Below are positions 1 to 8,445 of a DNA stretch of 64,000 bases, in pieces (the first letter of the stretch is position 1; each line of letters starts with the position of its first letter). The notes beneath the pieces were generated by a model that was not told the origin of the DNA, searched no databases, and saw nothing but the letters and a program-made list of their open reading frames with translations. The DNA comes from Streptomyces sp. AJS327. GTDB lineage: Bacteria > Actinomycetota > Actinomycetes > Streptomycetales > Streptomycetaceae. Position numbers and translations under genes: made by a program. The stretch is from NCBI RefSeq assembly GCF_013450295.1, contig NZ_SKBR01000001.1:438001-502000 (forward strand). Direction: 5' to 3'.

Positions 1-204
1 CCAGTCGCGGGGGATCGACGACGGGTCGTAGGCGCGGGGGAACCGCTGCCGCCGGTCGTCCCGCGTAATCCGGGACGTCCGGCAGGTAAGCGTCTGGATT
101 GCCACCAGGCGCGGTGCGGTGGCCAGGTCGGTCACCGGCGTAGACAGCTCGCCAATGCGTCGGTGTCGAAGACCGCGTCTTGCCCTGGATCCTGCCCGGA
201 TCAT
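1..204 (-). CDS. Partial iron-box-linked protein of unknown function (5' end only)
   Basis: An open frame runs from an ATG at 204 to the window edge (68 codons, no stop). A GAGGAG ribosome-binding site lies 5 nt upstream of the ATG. Third positions become GC-rich after about codon 20, so the conserved part may begin at one of the in-frame GTG codons further in. The visible protein starts MIRAGSRARRGL and ends RFPRAYDPSSIPRDW; I do not recognise the family. It is divergent from the haem transporter operon, and an iron box lies between its ribosome-binding site and its promoter region, so iron-regulated expression is the natural inference. A haem-handling or siderophore-related role is possible but not shown. 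Confidence 0.5.
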   Translation of the reverse strand, partial: MIRAGSRARRGLRHRRIGELSTPVTDLATAPRLVAIQTLTCRTSRITRDDRRQRFPRAYDPSSIPRDW

Positions 205-220
205 GGCGACTCCTCGACAG

Positions 221-239
221 CAAGGCAAGGCTAACCTAA
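221..239. promoter_or_regulatory. Iron box (IdeR/DmdR-type operator)
   Basis: On the minus strand the 19 bases read TTAGGTTAGCCTTGCCTTG. This matches 15 of 19 positions of the actinobacterial DtxR/IdeR/DmdR iron-box consensus, with one perfect half-site. It sits 17 nt upstream of the divergent partial gene's ATG and 85 nt upstream of hmuT, so one Fe(II)-loaded repressor could control both directions. Confidence 0.75.
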
Positions 240-323
240 CCTACGGGCGGAGCGGTTGCCGAGGTCTTCCCATGCGTTTCGGGCTGGCCGATCGTCCACA
301 TCCGTGTCTTCCGAGGAGAGAAC

Positions 324-1349
324 GTGACCCGAACCTCATACCGTCTGTTGTTGCCAGCCCTTCTGCTGGCCCTGCTCGCGGCGGTGGCCGGCTGCGGGTC
401 CTCGGCCACCACTGATGAGGCGTCGGGCGAGGCCACCTCCAGGAAGGCGACCAGCGGCGGTACGGCTGCCAAGGTGCCCTCGGTCGATGCCGGCGAGCCG
501 CAGCTGCCAGTGACCTTCACCGGCGACGACGACGTCGAGATCAAGGTCTCCAGCCTGGACCGGGTGATGGTGCTCGACGACGCCACCATGGAGATCATGG
601 ACGCGCTCGGCATGGCCGATTCCATAGGCATCGCCCCCGATACCTCCCTCGTCGAAGACGCCGCCGCCCACGCCGAGGAACGGATCACCATGGCCGGCCG
701 GGGCAGCCTGACCGTCGAGGGCGTCGTCGCCCTGGAGCCGACGCTGGTGATCGGCACCAACATGACCCGGCACGCTGAGGTCATCGAAGGTCTACAGGAC
801 GCCGGAATCCCTGCCACGCTGATCGATGGCACACAGTCGGCCCCGGAGAAGATCCGCGACACCGCCGAGGTGCTCGGCGTGCCCGAGGCCGGCCAGAAAC
901 TCGGAGGTCGGGTCCAGAAACAGTTCGACCAGGCCGCGGCCCGTCTCAAGGGAGTCGACAAACGCCCGCGGGTGATGGTCCTCTCCTCCAGCGGCGCGGG
1001 TGACAGCGGCGCGACCACAGCCGCCGGCGAGCAGACCCCCGCCCACCAGGTGATCGTCAAGGCCGGTGGGCTGAACACCGGGGCCGAGTCCGGGCTGGAC
1101 CGTTACCAGTCGATCACGGCCGAAGGCCTGACCTCCGCCGCTCCGGAAGCCATCGTCGTAGCCGCCGCGGAGATCGATGACCTAGGCGGCAAGGATGGCG
1201 TCTGGGACCGGGTAAAAGGCTTGCGCGGAACCCCGGCCGCCCAGACGAAGTCCCTGATCATCATGGAGGACATGCGGATCAAGGGCGGCGGAGTCAGCGC
1301 CGGCGTGGGGATCCTCGACCTGCAGTCCCAGCTTTCCCCCGACGCATGA
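324..1349 (+). CDS. hmuT: Haem ABC transporter substrate-binding lipoprotein
   Basis: Probable membrane-anchored haem-binding component of a HmuTUV importer. The GTG start is supported by GAGGAGAG three bases upstream. Residues 1-24 form a lipoprotein signal ending in a VAGC lipobox, followed by a Ser/Thr/Gly-rich linker and a periplasmic-binding-protein fold of the FecB/HmuT class (about residues 70-335, 341 aa total). Phrases such as LDRVMVLDDATMEIMDALG and VVALEPTLVIG are typical of this class, where a bilobed protein binds haem or a ferric chelate. Its stop overlaps the permease start by 4 nt (ATGA), so the genes are translationally coupled. The iron box upstream implies repression when iron is plentiful. 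A siderophore or B12 ligand cannot be excluded from sequence alone. Confidence 0.85.
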   Translation: MTRTSYRLLLPALLLALLAAVAGCGSSATTDEASGEATSRKATSGGTAAKVPSVDAGEPQLPVTFTGDDDVEIKVSSLDRVMVLDDATMEIMDALGMADSIGIAPDTSLVEDAAAHAEERITMAGRGSLTVEGVVALEPTLVIGTNMTRHAEVIEGLQDAGIPATLIDGTQSAPEKIRDTAEVLGVPEAGQKLGGRVQKQFDQAAARLKGVDKRPRVMVLSSSGAGDSGATTAAGEQTPAHQVIVKAGGLNTGAESGLDRYQSITAEGLTSAAPEAIVVAAAEIDDLGGKDGVWDRVKGLRGTPAAQTKSLIIMEDMRIKGGGVSAGVGILDLQSQLSPDA

Positions 1350-2458
1350 CCACGTCGGAAGCCGCCGCGGCGCGCGCCGTCGAGGAAGAGTCATCATCCC
1401 CCGCCGAGAACCAGGAGATCGAGGGCATCGTCCGCCGCCCGCACGGGCCGCTGGTGCTGGGGATCTTCGCGGCACTCCTGCTGGTCGGGCTGGTGGCTGG
1501 CGTGGCTATCGGGCCCCTGAGGCTGGCACCGCTGGACGTCCTCGACATCATTGCCTCGAAGGTGGGGATCGGCGAGGCGGCAGGCTATTCGGTGGCCGAA
1601 GTCAACGTGGTCTGGGAGATCCGCTTCCCCCGCGTGCTGCTGGCGACCCTGGTCGGCTCCGCCCTGGCCATCTCCGGTGCCGCCCTGCAAGGCCTGTTCG
1701 GCAACTCGTTGGCCGATCCCGGCATCATCGGCGTCACGGCCGGAGCCTCCCTCGGTGCGATCACCGCCATCGTGCTGGGCCTGACCATCTTCGGCAGCTG
1801 GACCGTGCCGGGCATGGCTTTCGTCTTCGGACTGGCCACCACCGGGCTGATCTACGTCCTGGCACGCCCTGGCCAGGGACGCGGCACCGTCCAGCTGCTG
1901 TTGGTGGGCATCGCCATCACCGCGATCGCCGGGTCGGCCAACGGATTCTTCACCTACATCGCCGACACGACCGAGCTGGAGTCCATCACGTATTGGTCGA
2001 TGGGTTCACTCAACCGGGCCTCCTGGACGACCCTCGTGACCGGACTGCCGCTCTACGTCACCGGCATGGTCACGGTGCTGTGCCTGGCCAGATCGCTGGA
2101 CGTCCTCGCCCTCGGCGAACGTCAGGCACACCACGTCGGCCTGCACGTCAAGCGCACCCGCATCCTGCTCATCGTCGCCACCGCCCTCGTGGTCGGCGCG
2201 GCAGTCGCGTTGGCCGGTTCGATCGGCTTCGTCGGCCTGGTCGTTCCGCACATCGTGCGGCTGCTGGTAGGCCCCGGCCACCGATGGCTGCTACCGATCT
2301 CCGCCCTGGGAGGGGCGCTCATGCTGGTGATGGCCGATATCGGTGCCCGCACCCTGAATCCGCCCTCGGAGGTCCCGATCGGTCTGTTCACCGGTCTGGT
2401 CGGCGGCCCGTTCTTCCTCTGGCTGCTGTTCCACCGCCGCACGGAGATGCGCGCGTGA
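1346..2458 (+). CDS. hmuU: Haem ABC transporter permease, FecCD family
   Basis: Inner-membrane channel of the importer, 370 aa. After about 35 hydrophilic residues the protein is almost entirely membrane segments, as expected for the ten-helix FecCD/BtuC fold. The family motif VVPHIVRLLVGPGHR near residues 298-312 marks the cytoplasmic loop that contacts the ATPase. The IRFPRVLLATLVGSALA stretch and the GAALQGLFGNSLADPGIIG block are also characteristic of iron-chelate and haem permeases. The ATG overlaps the hmuT stop, and its own stop overlaps the GTG of the ATPase gene, so all three subunits come from one message. Confidence 0.9.
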   Translation: MTTSEAAAARAVEEESSSPAENQEIEGIVRRPHGPLVLGIFAALLLVGLVAGVAIGPLRLAPLDVLDIIASKVGIGEAAGYSVAEVNVVWEIRFPRVLLATLVGSALAISGAALQGLFGNSLADPGIIGVTAGASLGAITAIVLGLTIFGSWTVPGMAFVFGLATTGLIYVLARPGQGRGTVQLLLVGIAITAIAGSANGFFTYIADTTELESITYWSMGSLNRASWTTLVTGLPLYVTGMVTVLCLARSLDVLALGERQAHHVGLHVKRTRILLIVATALVVGAAVALAGSIGFVGLVVPHIVRLLVGPGHRWLLPISALGGALMLVMADIGARTLNPPSEVPIGLFTGLVGGPFFLWLLFHRRTEMRA

Positions 2459-3219
2459 CCGGGCGACTGGCCGCCTCAGGCGTGGACGTGGTCCTGGCCG
2501 GTAACCACATCCTCCAGAACCTGGACATCGACATCGGCCCCGGCGAGCTCACCTCCCTGGTCGGCCCCAACGGGGCTGGCAAAACCACGGTCTTCGCCGC
2601 CCTGTCCGGGGACCTGGAACCCACCCGCGGCCAGGTGCTGCTGGACGGGACCCCGGTGCGGACCTACCGGCCCAAGGAACTGGCCCTGCGGCGAGCCGTG
2701 CTGCCGCAGGACCATCTGGTGCGCTTCTCCTACTCCGTCGAGGAAGTCGTTCACCTGGCACGGCTCTCCCACCCCTCCGACCCGGCCACGGACGAGAAGG
2801 TCGTCTCCGAGAGTCTGGACGCCGCGGAGGTCAGCCACATGCGACGCCGCGACGTGCAGACCCTCTCCGGCGGCGAGATGGCTCGCACCGCCTTCGCCCG
2901 GACCCTGGCCCAGACAACCCCGATCGTGCTGCTGGACGAACCGACCGCGGCCCTGGACCTGCGTCACCAGGAGGCCGTGCTGCGCCACGCCCGCCGACTG
3001 CGCGACGACGGTGCCTGCGTGGTGGTCGTGCTACACGATCTGAACCTCGCCTCGGCCTACTCCGACCGCGTGATCATGCTCCACGACGGCAAGGTCGTCG
3101 CCGACGGCCCACCCAGCACCGTCTTCACCGCCGAACGAATCAAGAGGGTCTACCGCCAGGAGGTGCTCGTCACCAACCATCCGACACGCAGCTGCCCGCT
3201 GATCGTCACCACCGACTGA
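2455..3219 (+). CDS. hmuV: Haem ABC transporter ATPase
   Basis: The cytoplasmic ATPase that drives the HmuU channel, 254 aa. The start is the GTG at 2455, overlapping the hmuU stop as GTGA. Upstream in-frame ATGs lie inside hmuU and are rejected. Walker A GPNGAGKTT is at residues 37-45, the Q-loop glutamine at about 85, the signature LSGGE at 137-141, Walker B IVLLDEP at 157-163 with the catalytic Glu, and the switch histidine in VVLHDLN. Length and motif spacing match HmuV/FecE-type subunits. Strong hairpins are not obvious after the stop. Confidence 0.88.
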   Translation: MTGRLAASGVDVVLAGNHILQNLDIDIGPGELTSLVGPNGAGKTTVFAALSGDLEPTRGQVLLDGTPVRTYRPKELALRRAVLPQDHLVRFSYSVEEVVHLARLSHPSDPATDEKVVSESLDAAEVSHMRRRDVQTLSGGEMARTAFARTLAQTTPIVLLDEPTAALDLRHQEAVLRHARRLRDDGACVVVVLHDLNLASAYSDRVIMLHDGKVVADGPPSTVFTAERIKRVYRQEVLVTNHPTRSCPLIVTTD

Positions 3220-3239
3220 CCGGGCCAGTCTGGCCAGGG

Positions 3240-3965
3240 CAACCCGCGTTCGGCCTTCGGCCTGGAGGCGAACCAGACGGGCGTCCCAGGGATGCGGTGG
3301 CGAAGCAGTTATCCAGGCTGTCAAGGAGTCGCTCGGTGAAGGCCACACGCGCCTCGTCGGGATGGTGTGGTCGAAGTATGCGGACCAGACCGGGATGCTG
3401 AGCGGCTCAGCCGTGACGTGGTGTCAAGTTCGTTCTCCCGGGATCCCCGCGAGTGGCACCGGGTTGTCCAAGGGATCGGTGCCAGGGCCACCGGGCGGCG
3501 TGCCTTCTGGTCCCTCGGAGGGCCGGGGAAGAAGGACCGCTCCAAGTCCTTGGGCGCTCTTCTCCAGGCTCGCTGGACGCTCGCTGTGGGCGAGGGCCCC
3601 CTGGAGCTTCAGATCGCCGACCTGGAGTGCGGTGGCTTGTCCCCAGCGCCATGCCCGTACCGACGAGCCGGTCTGCGAGGTCGCGTGCTCCCGGATCCTC
3701 GATGCGGTGGCGAATGTGCTGGTACTCCTCGTGTTCGGGGAAGACCATCTCGTCGGTCGGCTGGTCGTCGGTACGCGGAAGTCGGGTTCCGGGGCGGCAG
3801 TTCTTGGAACGCGGCGGCGCGCCGGTGTCCACGGCGGCCCGCACGACGCACCACGGCAGCCCGTGGCGACTGGCTATGGACTTGGGTGAGGCCGGTTGAC
3901 GGAGCCACCTCTTCCTCGGCGCTCCAGGACCCCTCCGCCCGGGCCTCCTGGCCCCGTATCCCATC
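3240..3965 (-). pseudogene. Decayed coding DNA of uncertain origin
   Basis: No intact gene is seen between hmuV and tRNA-His. On the minus strand, stretches that look protein-like occur in three different frames. They include SIASRHGLPWCVVRAAVDTG near 3840-3890, ALQVGDLKLQGALAHSERP near 3570-3630, and AEPLSIPVWSAYFDHTIPTR near 3350-3410, broken by a stop at about 3422. The first fragment resembles a helix-turn-helix of the kind found in transposases or plasmid proteins. This suggests a frameshifted relic of a mobile or accessory gene. The evidence is impressionistic and the family is not identified. I see nothing recognisable in 3966-4150. Confidence 0.3.
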
Positions 3966-4150
3966 CTGAACGGTCTCGGCCGTGAGGTTTCCGATGGTGC
4001 CCGGTATTGCCTGGTCGGACCGTGTGCCGTGGATGGTCTGGGACAGGGGGTGGTCGCTTCCGCACTCGGTTCCTGATCGTCGCCCTCGCCGGAGTTCGCT
4101 CGAGGGCCAGGCCGCGGGCGGCGGCCGTGTGGCCACCGCGCACAGCGAAG

Positions 4151-4178
4151 AGGCCCGTGATCCGCGGATCACGGGCCT
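4151..4178 (-). terminator. Perfect 28-bp palindrome, probable tRNA-His terminator
   Basis: Two 14-base arms (AGGCCCGTGATCCG and its exact complement) form an uninterrupted hairpin about 10 nt past the tRNA 3' end in the direction of transcription. Confidence 0.8.
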
Positions 4179-4188
4179 CTCGGCGAAG

Positions 4189-4262
4189 GGTGAATGACGG
4201 GACTTGAACCCGCGACATCCTGGACCACAACCAGGTGCTCTACCAACTGAGCTACATCCACC
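4189..4262 (-). tRNA. tRNA-His (GTG anticodon)
   Basis: The minus strand folds as a standard cloverleaf. The acceptor stem is GTGGATG paired with CATTCAC, the D-arm is AGCTCAGTTGGTAGAGC, the anticodon arm is CCTGG-TTGTGGT-CCAGG with anticodon GTG, and the T-arm is CGGGTTCAAGTCCCG. The base before the acceptor is G and the discriminator is C, giving the G-1:C73 pair specific to tRNA-His. The CCA end is not encoded. Its 3' end faces the haem-uptake block. Confidence 0.97.
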
Positions 4263-4346
4263 ACGACCGGTGTGACGGGGATTCCCTGGGGCTTCCCTCA
4301 CCGGCGGCTACGAGTGTACAGGGTTCGTGGGACTGCTCGCGCACCT

Positions 4347-4367
4347 GTTTCCCGGTGACCGGGAAAC
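4347..4367 (-). terminator. Terminator-like hairpin downstream of orn
   Basis: GTTTCCCGG and CCGGGAAAC form a perfect 9-bp stem with a 3-nt loop, 27 nt beyond the orn stop on the minus strand and upstream of tRNA-His. Confidence 0.65.
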
Positions 4368-4393
4368 CCCCGCCGTGGTGGCGCGGAACGCCC

Positions 4394-5008
4394 TCAGCCG
4401 GAGGCCCCGGCCGGGCGGACCTGGTGGCGCGCGGCGATCCGCCGGGCGGTTTCCGAGTCCGGGCCGGGGTCCGGGACGAAGATCGCCTCGCGGTAGTAGC
4501 GCAGCTCGGCGATCGACTCGCGGATGTCCGCGAGCGCCCGGTGGTTGCCGCTCTTCTTCGGGCTGTTGTAGTAGGCGCGGGGGTACCAGCGGCGCCCCAG
4601 CTCCTTGATCGAGGAGACGTCCACGATGCGGTAGTGCAGGTGCGCTTCCAGCTCCGCCATGTCCCGGGCGAGGAAACCACGGTCGGTGCCCACGGAGTTG
4701 CCGCAGAGCGGCGCCCGGCGGGGGTCGGGCGCGTGCCGGCAGACGTACTCCAGCACCTGCCGCTCGGCGTCGGCCAGTGTGGTGCCCGAGGGCAGCTCCT
4801 CCAGCAGCCCGGAGGCGGTGTGCATCTCGCGCACCACCTCGGGCATCACCTCCAGCGCCCCCTCGGGCGGGCGGATCACCACATCCACGCCCTCCCCGAG
4901 CACGTTCAGCTCCGAGTCGGTGACCAGCGCGGCCACCTCGATGAGCGCGTCGTCGGACAGCGAGAGCCCCGTCATCTCGCAGTCGATCCACACCATGCGA
5001 TCGTTCAT
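4394..5008 (-). CDS. orn: Oligoribonuclease
   Basis: A 3'-to-5' exonuclease that clears 2-5-nt RNA fragments and pGpG, the product of cyclic-di-GMP hydrolysis. It is 204 aa, slightly longer than the 180-200 aa norm. The DEDDh catalytic set is visible: Asp9 and Glu11 in WIDCEMTG, Asp in GTDRGFLARDM, and His with Asp in HRALADI. The gene lies 18 nt downstream of adpA on the same strand. The adpA-ornA pair is a known Streptomyces arrangement, and loss of ornA impairs growth and sporulation there. Co-transcription with adpA is likely. Confidence 0.96.
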   Translation of the reverse strand: MNDRMVWIDCEMTGLSLSDDALIEVAALVTDSELNVLGEGVDVVIRPPEGALEVMPEVVREMHTASGLLEELPSGTTLADAERQVLEYVCRHAPDPRRAPLCGNSVGTDRGFLARDMAELEAHLHYRIVDVSSIKELGRRWYPRAYYNSPKKSGNHRALADIRESIAELRYYREAIFVPDPGPDSETARRIAARHQVRPAGASG

Positions 5009-5026
5009 GCGCTCACCCTACGACGG

Positions 5027-6313
5027 TCAGCCGGGCGCGTGACCGCGCTGCCCCGGTAGCCGGGGTGCGTAGCTGTCCGACTCCGGCTTGCCCAGCTCAC
5101 CGCGGTGCTCCCGAGCTTCCCGCAGGTCCCGGATGTCCCGTACCTCCCGGTGCTCCCGGGCGGACTCGGGCCGTCCGGGGGTGACCTGTCCCACCGCGCC
5201 GACCGGGCTCACCGGTCTGCCCGGCTCCGGCCCCACCGGTGCCGGGGGCTCCGCGCCGCGGTACTCCTCCGCGGTGTTCCCCTCCGGGCGTCGGGCCCGG
5301 TAGGCGGCCCGGTAGGCGGCTGGGGACGACCCCAGCTGGCGGCGGAAGTGCCCGCGCAGCGCGACGGGGGAGCGGAAGCCGCAGCGGCCCGCCACCTCGT
5401 CCACCGAGTAGTCGGAGGTCTCCAGGAGTCTCTGGGCCTGGAGTACGCGCTGGGTGATCAGCCACTGGAGCGGGGCGCTGCCGGTCAGCGACCGGAAGCG
5501 CCGGTCGAAGGTGCGGCGGCTCATGTAGGCGCGGGCGGCGAGCGTCTCCACGTCGAACTGCTCGTGCAGGTGCTCCAGCGCCCAGGCGACCACCTCGGCG
5601 AGCGGATCGGCCCCGATCTCCTCTGGTAATGAACGGTCGAGGTGCCGGGGGTGCCCGCCACTCTCCGCGCCGTTGCCCCGCCGGGGCGGGACGACGAGCC
5701 GCCGGGCGAGCGCGCCCGCCGCCTCGGCGCCGTGGTCCGTGCGCACCACGTGCAGACAGAGGTCTATCCCGGCGGCGGTACCCGCCGAGGTGAGGATGGA
5801 GCCGTCGTCGACGTACAGTTCGCGCGGATCGACGTGGACCGCCGGGTAGCGCTTGGCGAGCGTCGGCGCGTACATCCAGTGGGTCGTGGCGGGGCGGCCG
5901 TCCAGCAGCCCCGCGGCGGCGAGTACGAAGGCCCCGGTGCAGAGCCCGATGACGCGGGCGCCCTCCTCGTGCGCGCGGCGCAGCGCGTCCAGCGCGGCCG
6001 CCGGCGGCGGCTGGCTGATGGAGCGCCAGGCGGGCACCACCACCGTCCCCGCTCGCGCGATGGCCTCCAGCCCGAAGGGCGTGCTCAGTTGGAGCCCGCC
6101 GGTGGTACGCAGTGGTCCGTCCTCGCCCGAGCACACCAGCAGGCGGTAGCGAGGAACTCCCGCGTCCTGGCGGTCGATACCGAAGACGGAGAGCGGGATG
6201 GAGCTCTCGAAGATGGGACCGCCGCTGAAGAGCAACACCGCCACGATCTCGCGCCGTCGGCGCGCGGCCAGCTTGCGGGTCTCAACTGGGCCGTTCGTGG
6301 AGTCCTGGCTCAT
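5027..6313 (-). CDS. adpA: AdpA, global developmental AraC/XylS-type regulator
   Basis: Central activator of aerial growth and secondary metabolism in Streptomyces, 428 aa. Residues about 25-195 form a DJ-1/PfpI-like domain (VIGLCTGAFVLAAAGLL) that serves for dimerisation. Residues about 240-335 form the AraC-family double helix-turn-helix (MSRRTFDRRFRSLTG, then SVDEVAGRCGFRSPVALRGHF). The last 90 or so residues are Pro/Gly/Glu/Arg-rich and variable. Adjacency to orn and the leucine TTA codon between the two domains make the identification firm. The ATG has a GAGGGG ribosome-binding site about 13 nt upstream. A 1.4 kb gene-free region precedes it, consistent with complex autoregulation. Confidence 0.97.
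   Translation of the reverse strand: MSQDSTNGPVETRKLAARRRREIVAVLLFSGGPIFESSIPLSVFGIDRQDAGVPRYRLLVCSGEDGPLRTTGGLQLSTPFGLEAIARAGTVVVPAWRSISQPPPAAALDALRRAHEEGARVIGLCTGAFVLAAAGLLDGRPATTHWMYAPTLAKRYPAVHVDPRELYVDDGSILTSAGTAAGIDLCLHVVRTDHGAEAAGALARRLVVPPRRGNGAESGGHPRHLDRSLPEEIGADPLAEVVAWALEHLHEQFDVETLAARAYMSRRTFDRRFRSLTGSAPLQWLITQRVLQAQRLLETSDYSVDEVAGRCGFRSPVALRGHFRRQLGSSPAAYRAAYRARRPEGNTAEEYRGAEPPAPVGPEPGRPVSPVGAVGQVTPGRPESAREHREVRDIRDLREAREHRGELGKPESDSYAPRLPGQRGHAPG
5627..5629 (-). promoter_or_regulatory. TTA codon (bldA checkpoint) in adpA
   Basis: Codon 229 of adpA, in the sequence RSLPEE, is TTA. Translation therefore depends on the rare leucyl-tRNA encoded by bldA. The position, between the DJ-1-like and DNA-binding domains, is where Streptomyces adpA genes carry their single TTA. 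Confidence 0.95.
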
Positions 6314-7760
6314 TGGAACTAAGCCCCCCTCAATTGTCGCGTTCCTCTCGGTCCATACACATCTCCCCCGCAGCGATAGCCAAGATCGAATCTACTGGGT
6401 CGGACGAGCCCGGCGATGCAAGTTCGGCACCCGACGCTATGTCGATAAGGGAACTTGGCGTAAAGCATTCGATCACGAAGCGTTTCATCCGGCGGGCCCG
6501 CTGGGAAGTGCGCATGCCGTGCATGCCCCGCCCTCGTACGGCGCACACGCGCCCCTCGCTCCCTTCATTCCTGGTGACAGGGTGTGGGGGCAAGGATTCC
6601 GGAACTGGGTTTCGCTGGCTGTAAGTTGGCTGAAAATAACGGGGGTTCAGTTGCACGTTCTGGACATCGAACCCCGTGCGCCCCCGGCGCTCCTCTGCGC
6701 CTGCCCTGTGCTCCGACCCGGGTGTCGGGGTACTCTGCGACGTTTCGCGCCGACACTGCGTAACGCCAACTCGGCGTCCCCCGCCGCGCGTCCATCGCGC
6801 CTCCGGGAGGTTCCGGTTACCCGTGGGCGGGTGGCCCCGCCTCCGCTCCCGTCGTCGGCCGCCTCCCGTCCCGGGTTCGCCTCCGCCGCCCGGACCTGCG
6901 AGAGGGTCCGCCGCCCCGGCCGTACGCGGGTGGTGGCCGCACTCCGTGACGGGAGCCGCACCCTCCGCGAGCGAGCGGCCCCGCCGCTCTTCCCCGCGCG
7001 CCGCATCCGGCCTCCGTGCGGCCCGAGTTGGTGACACTCCGTGTCCACCGCTCGGCCCCGAGTGTCCGCCTCACCCAGCCCGGAGGGGTCCTCCGATGGG
7101 AACAGATGACGGAAAGCCCGCCGGGAGGGGGCGTGCGGCCCTCCGTCAGCGGTTGACCGCCCCCGGCGGCCCGGTGCGGGCCCGAGGTGCCACCGGCGCG
7201 CGCGAGGCCGCCGGGCGGACGGGAGACGGCTCGGCGCGTGGGCGGGGGCCCGGCGGGCGCGCGGCGGGCGCGGGTGTCTGGCGCTCCGGGGTGCGGGGAG
7301 CGTCCGCTGGCGCCTCGGTGGACGGCCGCCGGGACGTGCCGGGGGAGTCGACGGCGCGGCGCCGGTCGGAGCGGTGTCGCGGGCGCCTCGTGTCCCCGCC
7401 GGGCCGCGGGAGGGCGGTGGATGGGCTGTAAGGAGCACGGCGGTACGTTGCGTGCCGCCCGTTGCTGGGGCATGCTCCGGGTCCGGTCCGCTTCCCCGGG
7501 CCCTCGGCGGAAGCCTGGGCATGGGAGGAGTGCGACCGTACTCTGGGGGTAACAGCCCGGTTGGGGTGTTTCATCCGTCCCGCGGCTGTTCCCCCGCCCC
7601 AGCTTCACCGCACAGCCGTAAGAACCCACCACCAGGTGGTCAGCGACAACACCAGAAGCTCTCAGGTCCGAACAGACTCGTGCGAGTTCGCGCGGGTCCT
7701 ACGGATCCGGCAGGTTCATCCGTTCCCTCCACGCAGAGGCAGCCCTTCGTCGAGACAGCC
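6314..7760. other. Gene-free region upstream of adpA and the stress-protein gene
   Basis: No reading frame in this 1.45 kb has convincing codon bias. The 330 bases next to adpA (6314-6660) are clearly less GC-rich than the rest and probably hold the long adpA leader and promoter. The remaining 1.1 kb is very GC-rich with only spurious frames. A TACTCT element near 7534 could serve the stress-protein gene. I see no transposon or RNA gene here. Confidence 0.6.
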
Positions 7761-8282
7761 ATGGCCGGACACGAGATTCCCGACCCAGCGGACCGCAAGC
7801 AGCTTGCTGATCCGACGGCCCAGCATGAGACGGCGGAGGACGAGCGGCACTCCGTCGATCCGGCGTTCCAGCACGGAGTCGTCGTGGGGTTCGACGGCTC
7901 CACGTCGAGCGAACGTGCCCTCGCCTACGCCATCGGCATGGCCTGCCGCTCCGGCTCCGGCCTGATCATCGTCCACGTCGCCAACCGGCTGCCCACCACC
8001 GTCTGGGCGGGCTGCGAGCCGCCGGTCTTCGTGGAGGTGCCCGACCACCGGACGGAGGTGCTCGGACTGGAGCTGGCCTGCGCCGACCATCTCGCCGAGG
8101 TGCCCTGGATCCTGGTGGAGCGCGGCGGCGACATCTGCCACGAACTGGAGGAGGTCGGGCGGGAGTACGAGGCCGACGCCATCGTCGTCGGCTCGACGCA
8201 GGGGCTCGTGGGGCGGATGTTCGGCTCGGTCGCCGGACGGCTGGCGCGCCGGGCCCAGCGCCCCGTGGTCGTCATCCCCTGA
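7761..8282 (+). CDS. Universal stress protein (UspA family)
   Basis: A single Usp domain, 173 aa. After about 38 polar residues the domain begins GVVVGFDGSTSSERAL, with the usual Asp in VGFDGS, and ends in GSTQGLVGRMFGSVAGRLAR plus RPVVVIP. This corresponds to the nucleotide-binding glycine loop of ATP-binding Usp proteins, although the spacing is not perfect. Such proteins act in dormancy, hypoxia and general stress; the ligand here is not known. ATG 7761 is chosen because the frame upstream has no coding character. Only a weak GAGA precedes it. The gene stands alone. Confidence 0.85.
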   Translation: MAGHEIPDPADRKQLADPTAQHETAEDERHSVDPAFQHGVVVGFDGSTSSERALAYAIGMACRSGSGLIIVHVANRLPTTVWAGCEPPVFVEVPDHRTEVLGLELACADHLAEVPWILVERGGDICHELEEVGREYEADAIVVGSTQGLVGRMFGSVAGRLARRAQRPVVVIP

Positions 8283-8388
8283 GCCGCGCCTCGCCGTGCT
8301 CCCCGGGTCGTGTGGGGCCGTTGGCGCCTCCGTGCGCCCAACGCCGGTTCCCCGCCGGGGCGTTCGGTGTCCGTCCCCTCCGCCCCCG

Positions 8389-8445
8389 TCCGCTCTCCGT
8401 GCCCGTTCGCCGGGTTCGTTCGCCCCATCCGCTCTCCGTGCCCGT
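8389..8445. repeat. Short direct repeat
   Basis: The 18-mer TCCGCTCTCCGTGCCCGT occurs twice with a 39-bp period inside the usp-glmS spacer. Function unknown. Confidence 0.6.

Noticed and set aside
3225..3260. Short inverted repeats after hmuV as a terminator
   Set aside because: The arms are only 5-6 bp and not convincingly stable.
6647..7632. Several long overlapping frames upstream of the stress-protein gene
   Set aside because: They have Arg/Pro/Gly/Ala-dominated composition on both strands, no domains and no good start sites.
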